In this document: one piece after another, positions 5,883 to 9,138 of the stretch
How positions within the stretch are numbered: the first letter of the stretch is position 1
Layout of the letters: every line of letters begins with the position of its first letter
Assembly (NCBI GenBank): GCA_964544065.1
Contig: CAZJBA010000124.1
Span: 1-9,138, forward strand
Origin: JAYELX01 sp964544065
GTDB lineage: Bacteria > Chloroflexota > Anaerolineae > Anaerolineales > UBA11858
Length of the DNA: 9,138 nucleotides
Reading direction: 5' to 3'
The notes under the pieces: generated by a model
The model's database searches: none
Seen by the model: only the letters and a program-made list of their open reading frames with translations
Told to the model about the DNA's origin: nothing
Position numbers and translations under genes: made by a program

Positions 5883-5900
5883 CGGAGAAACAAAACTCCG
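5883..5900. promoter_or_regulatory. Dyad CGGAG-N8-CTCCG between two divergent promoters
   Basis: Perfect 5-bp arms (5883-5887 and 5896-5900) flank an A-rich 8-bp centre. The dyad sits between the -10 boxes of surE and the MFS gene, overlapping where both -35 regions would be. It could bind a dimeric regulator of one or both genes, or be chance; 5-bp arms are short. Confidence 0.3.
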
Positions 5901-5906
5901 GCATGA

Positions 5907-5915
5907 TGGTACAAT
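5907..5915 (+). promoter_or_regulatory. Extended -10 promoter of the MFS gene
   Basis: TGG followed by TACAAT (5910-5915) matches an extended -10 element (TGn then a near-TATAAT hexamer). The best -35 at 17 bp is only GAAACA (5887-5892), which fits an extended -10 promoter. The ATG at 5925 is 9 nt downstream, so the transcript would have almost no leader; no Shine-Dalgarno is present. Confidence 0.5.
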
Positions 5916-5924
5916 CCCGTGCCT

Positions 5925-7151
5925 ATGAAAAGAATCCTACAAAGCGTTCAACACGAATATCCGCCCCAGTTCTGGTTGTTGTTCTGGGGCATGTTGCTGG
6001 CGACCGCCGGGGCGAGCATGATCTGGCCCTTCTTGATGATCTATGTCAGCGAGAAATTGGCCCTGCCGATGACGTCCGTAGCCAGCTTGATGACTCTCAA
6101 CGCGGCGACGCGCTTGATCGCCTCGCTCATCGCCGGGCCGGTCACCGACAAAGTCGGGCGTAAAATCACCATGATCGTCGGTCTGGCCGGGATGGGCGTG
6201 CTCTATCTAGCGATGATACCCGCGGAGACCATCGCCGCTTTCGCCGTGCTGATGGCACTAAGGGGAGTCTGCAACCCACTCTACCGCGTCGGCGCCGACG
6301 CGATGGTCGCGGATTTGATTCCCTCCCGTCAACGAGCCGATGCTTACGCCTTGACGCGTTTGAGCAAAAACGCTGGCGTCGCTCTGGGGCCAGCCGTGGG
6401 CGGGTTTGTGGCCACACAATCGTACAACATCACATTTGGGGTCGCTGCGGGCGGCCTGATTGCTTTCAGCCTGTTGATGATCATCTTTGCCAGAGAAACA
6501 CTACCATCCGTGGAACAGGGAAAACAAAGCCAACAAACGACTTTAGAAAGCTATGCCCAAATTTTCTCCGACAAATCCTTCATGGTCTTTGTCGGGGCGT
6601 TCACGTTGGTTCAAACCGCATCGGTCATGGTCTGGATTTTGCTCAGTGTGTACACGAAGGAAAATTATGCTGTCCTGGAGAAACAGTATGGTTTCATCCC
6701 CATGACCAACGCGTTGATGGTGGTCACCTTACAAGTTTTGGTCACACGCCAGACAAAACGTTATCGATCTCTCCCCATCATGGGACTGGGCGCGCTGTTT
6801 TATACCGTTGGAGTCACCAGCCTTGCCTATGGGACCAATTTCTGGCATTTCTGGAGCAGCATGGTCGTGGTCACCATCGGGGAATTACTCATCGTCCCCA
6901 CGGCGACGACGTACACGGCCAATCTGGCGCCGCCGGATATGCGCGGCCGTTATATGAGCATTTTCTCGTTGACCTGGAGCGTGGGCACCGGAATCGGCCC
7001 GGTGGTGGGAGGCTACCTGAACGATACCATCAGCCCCCAGGCGATCTGGTACGGCGGCGGTTTGATCGCCCTGGCAGGGGCCGTATGGTTCATCATCCAG
7101 GCGTTCACAAAAGAAAAAGCTCCGGATGTGATCGAACCATCCGAAGCTTGA
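5925..7151 (+). CDS. MFS permease, DHA1-like (possible drug or metabolite exporter)
   Basis: A 408-residue inner-membrane protein with about twelve hydrophobic segments in two six-helix halves, joined by a polar loop around residues 190-215 (PSVEQGKQSQQTTLE). Motif A, the loop between helices 2 and 3, is clear: GPVTDKVGRK at 71-80. Helix 5 carries the motif C-like GVALGPAVGG (151-160), known from proton-coupled antiporters, with an echo GTGIGPVVGG at 354-363 in helix 11. This points to efflux by proton antiport, but the substrate cannot be told. ATG 5925 is preferred; GTG 5919 would add two residues and lies very close to the -10 box. No regulator gene is adjacent. It is divergent from surE and ends 35 nt before the htpG stop on the other strand. 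Confidence 0.85.
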   Translation: MKRILQSVQHEYPPQFWLLFWGMLLATAGASMIWPFLMIYVSEKLALPMTSVASLMTLNAATRLIASLIAGPVTDKVGRKITMIVGLAGMGVLYLAMIPAETIAAFAVLMALRGVCNPLYRVGADAMVADLIPSRQRADAYALTRLSKNAGVALGPAVGGFVATQSYNITFGVAAGGLIAFSLLMIIFARETLPSVEQGKQSQQTTLESYAQIFSDKSFMVFVGAFTLVQTASVMVWILLSVYTKENYAVLEKQYGFIPMTNALMVVTLQVLVTRQTKRYRSLPIMGLGALFYTVGVTSLAYGTNFWHFWSSMVVVTIGELLIVPTATTYTANLAPPDMRGRYMSIFSLTWSVGTGIGPVVGGYLNDTISPQAIWYGGGLIALAGAVWFIIQAFTKEKAPDVIEPSEA

Positions 7152-7187
7152 AGTTGGGACGGGTATAGAACCCATTCGAAAAACTTC
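7150..7187. terminator. Weak stem between convergent MFS and htpG genes
   Basis: GAAGTT (7150-7155) pairs with AACTTC (7182-7187), enclosing a smaller GGGT-ATAGA-ACCC stem (7161-7173). It lies between two converging stop codons, where a bidirectional terminator is expected, but no T-run follows on either strand and the internal loops are unpaired. The assignment rests mainly on position. Confidence 0.25.
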
Positions 7188-9049
7188 TACTCTAAGGCTT
7201 TCTCCATCAATTCTTGGATGTGGGGCAACATCGAGGCCGGGTCGGGGTGGAGACCTTCGATCAGCAGGGCGCTGTCGTAAATTTGCTCGATCACGACAGC
7301 GCTCAAGCCATCATCAGCGGTCATTTGATTCAATTTTGCCAGGACAGGATGACGGGGGTTAAGCTCCAAAACCTTCTTGGGAACTTCGTAGTCGCGATCC
7401 ATCAAGCGGTAAACCCGCTGCATCTCTTGATTCATGGTCCCTTCGGGATCGACGAGGCGGGCGACGGAGTCGGTCAAGCGGTCGGTCGTGCGCACGTCGG
7501 TGACCCGTTCGCCAAGCTGGTCTTTGAATCGGGCTACAAGGGAGGCAAGCTCATCATCGGGAAGCGGCTCGGAAGCAGAATCCCCTTCCGGTTCGCGGTC
7601 ACCAACCGGCAAGTCCAGATCAGGATCGGCCACGTTCTGGAGCTCAAAATCAGCATACTCACGCAATCCCATCAACATGAACGAATCCATCGGATCGGTC
7701 CAGGAAATCACCTCATAATTATGCTTGCGGAAATAATCCAGGTGGGGGCTGCGGGCCACGGAACCAGGCTCATCGCCGATGATATAGTAAATCTTTTCCT
7801 GGCCGTCTTTCATCCGCTCGACGTATTCATCCAGGGACGTCCAGGCTTGGGGGTGGGTGGTGGTGTGGAAGCGCACCAAGGGATAGAGCTTCTCGCGGCC
7901 AAATTGATCCGAGGCGATGCCCTCCTTGATGAAGGGTCCAAAGTTGCGCCAGAATGTGGCATAGGTTTCGGGTTCGTCATCGGCCAGACGTTCTAGCTTT
8001 TTGGTGATCTGGTTGGTGAGAATCTTCTTGATGCGGGCGATCATGGCGGTGGCCTGAACCGACTCGCGGGAAACGTTGAGGGGCAAATCCTCAGAATCGA
8101 CGACGCCCTGCATGAAGCGGTAATAAGGCGGCAAGAGATCGGTGTTGTATTCCTCGATAAGCACCTTGCGGGCGTAGAGCTTGAGGCCGTCCTCTTTGCG
8201 CAAGGAGAACATGCTCCGTTCGGGCTTGGCGGGCAGATAGAGCAGGGCAAAAATGCGCAAGGGGGCGTCGGCAATGAAATGCACGTGGATGAGCGGGTCT
8301 TCCATCTCCAGGGTGAGATGCTTGTAAAACTCGGTATATTCTTCCTCTTCAACCTGGTCGGCAGATTGACGCCAGATGGCCGTTTGGCGGTTGATCTGCT
8401 CTTCGTCGTCGCCGAGGTAAATGGGGTAGCGGACATAGTCGGAATGGGTCTTGACGACTTGGCGCAAACGGTCTTCGCTGGCAAATTCTTCGGCGTCTTC
8501 GTCGAGTTTGATCTCGATCGTGGTGCCGCGGTCTTCTTTTTCGGCGCTGGCGACGGTAAAGGTGTCCTCGCCGGTGGCGTACCAGGTTGCGGCCTCCGCA
8601 TCGGGCTGATAGGAGCGCGATGTCACCCGCACCCATTCAGCGACCATGAAGACAGAGTAAAAACCGACTCCAAATTGGCCGATCACATCGGCGAGTTTGT
8701 GTACATCTTCGCCCTCTTGGGCCGCTTCCATGAAAGCGCGCGCCCCGGATTGGGCGATGGTGCCCAGGTTGGTGGTTAGCTCGTCTTGGGTCATACCGAT
8801 GCCGGTGTCGCTGATCGTGATGATGTTTTCATCTTCATCGACGTCAACGCGAATTTCCAACTCAGCGTCGGGATCAAGGACATCCCGGTCGGTGAGCATG
8901 ACAAATTCCATTTGGGTCAGTGCGTCGGAAGCGTTGGAAATCAACTCGCGCAGGAAAATATCTCGCTCGGTGTAAAGCGAATGAATCAGGATATTGAGCA
9001 GTTGCTTGATTTCAGCCTTGAAGGCAATTTGTTGTCCGTTTTCAGCCAT
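7187..9049 (-). CDS. htpG: Chaperone HtpG (bacterial Hsp90)
   Basis: HtpG is the cytosolic bacterial Hsp90, an ATP-driven dimeric clamp that remodels client proteins with the DnaK system. The 620 residues match the usual length. The N-terminal GHKL ATPase domain has Glu35 and Asn39 in ELISNASDAL (35-44), DTGIGM (81-86), GTIAQSG (96-102) and the lid glycine motif GQFGVGFYS (124-132). The middle domain carries NVSRES with Arg328, the ATP-contacting arginine. An acidic, proline-containing linker (about 477-500) precedes the C-terminal dimerisation domain. The start is certain: AGGAGGA sits 5 nt upstream and MAENGQQIAFKAEI is the expected beginning. A promoter is visible upstream, but no CIRCE (HrcA) inverted repeat. 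It is transcribed alone, convergent with the MFS gene. Confidence 0.97.
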   Translation of the reverse strand: MAENGQQIAFKAEIKQLLNILIHSLYTERDIFLRELISNASDALTQMEFVMLTDRDVLDPDAELEIRVDVDEDENIITISDTGIGMTQDELTTNLGTIAQSGARAFMEAAQEGEDVHKLADVIGQFGVGFYSVFMVAEWVRVTSRSYQPDAEAATWYATGEDTFTVASAEKEDRGTTIEIKLDEDAEEFASEDRLRQVVKTHSDYVRYPIYLGDDEEQINRQTAIWRQSADQVEEEEYTEFYKHLTLEMEDPLIHVHFIADAPLRIFALLYLPAKPERSMFSLRKEDGLKLYARKVLIEEYNTDLLPPYYRFMQGVVDSEDLPLNVSRESVQATAMIARIKKILTNQITKKLERLADDEPETYATFWRNFGPFIKEGIASDQFGREKLYPLVRFHTTTHPQAWTSLDEYVERMKDGQEKIYYIIGDEPGSVARSPHLDYFRKHNYEVISWTDPMDSFMLMGLREYADFELQNVADPDLDLPVGDREPEGDSASEPLPDDELASLVARFKDQLGERVTDVRTTDRLTDSVARLVDPEGTMNQEMQRVYRLMDRDYEVPKKVLELNPRHPVLAKLNQMTADDGLSAVVIEQIYDSALLIEGLHPDPASMLPHIQELMEKALE

Positions 9050-9054
9050 AAGAT

Positions 9055-9061
9055 TCCTCCT
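9055..9061 (-). promoter_or_regulatory. Ribosome binding site of htpG
   Basis: AGGAGGA on the minus strand lies 5 nt before the htpG ATG, a near-ideal Shine-Dalgarno. It contrasts with surE, trpC and trpF, which have none. Confidence 0.8.
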
Positions 9062-9082
9062 AGTTTGTCGTATGCGTTTCGG

Positions 9083-9112
9083 ATGATATTCTTTTTACCA
9101 TACCAATGTTAA
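9083..9112 (-). promoter_or_regulatory. Candidate sigma-70-type promoter of htpG
   Basis: On the minus strand TTAACA (-35, five of six consensus bases, at 9107-9112) and TATCAT (-10, five of six, at 9083-9088) are separated by 18 bp. Transcription would start about 25 nt before the htpG ATG, leaving room for the AGGAGGA. No CIRCE dyad or other heat-shock operator is recognisable in the 89 bp available. Confidence 0.55.
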
Positions 9113-9138
9113 AACTACGTAAGAACGCGCCAAGGGCC

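Noticed and set aside
5560..5928. Plus-strand frame antisense to surE running to the MFS start
   Set aside because: Its C-terminal part crosses the divergent promoter region and the body is a shadow of conserved SurE codons.
7214..7996. 260-codon open frame antisense to htpG
   Set aside because: It lies wholly inside htpG, whose conserved motifs are unmistakable. Long antisense frames are expected from its codon bias, and there is no independent start signal.
8279..8779. 166-codon open frame antisense to the htpG 5' half
   Set aside because: Same reason: a shadow of the HtpG ATPase and middle domain codons, with phase and composition set by the sense gene.
1..9138. CRISPR array, insertion sequence, phage genes, tRNA or defence system
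   Set aside because: No regularly spaced direct repeats of CRISPR size, no transposase or integrase motifs, no cloverleaf-like sequence and no unfamiliar gene cluster were seen; all long genes belong to well-known housekeeping or transporter families.

Overview
The window is chromosomal housekeeping DNA from a bacterium: most of a tryptophan biosynthesis operon on the plus strand (trpD-trpC-trpF-trpB-trpA), then surE on the minus strand, an MFS transporter on the plus strand and htpG on the minus strand. Stand-alone trpC and trpF, moderately GC-rich codon use and AT-rich, repeat-laden gene junctions remind me of Chloroflexota (Anaerolineae-like). That is an impression from gene content and style, not a measured assignment. 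No phage, insertion sequence, CRISPR array, rRNA or tRNA is visible.

Layout. Bases 1-339 hold no complete gene. There is a stop-terminated reading-frame tail at the left edge, a long-armed inverted repeat, a compact hairpin and a start-less reading frame that stops right before the trpD ribosome binding site. trpD to trpA (340-5046) encode anthranilate phosphoribosyltransferase, indole-3-glycerol phosphate synthase, phosphoribosylanthranilate isomerase and tryptophan synthase beta and alpha, which together convert anthranilate to tryptophan. The anthranilate synthase genes trpE and trpG are not in the window. surE (5095-5868, minus) converges on trpA. It diverges from an MFS permease (5925-7151, plus) across only 56 bp, which holds two facing -10 boxes around a small dyad. 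htpG (7187-9049, minus) converges on the permease and has its own ribosome binding site and a good promoter at the right edge.

The catalytic genes look intact and ordinary, with key active-site residues in place, and I see no hidden new enzymatic system. What stands out is the tissue between the genes. The trp junctions carry short tandem repeats: a 14-bp unit at the ends of trpC and trpA with one copy after trpD, a 15-bp unit filling the trpF-trpB gap and ending on the trpB start codon, and a 12-bp unit encoding an Asn/Gln-rich start of TrpB. Small TTCGG-type palindromes flank trpD. The surE/permease divergent region looks like a pair of leaderless or near-leaderless promoters sharing a possible operator.
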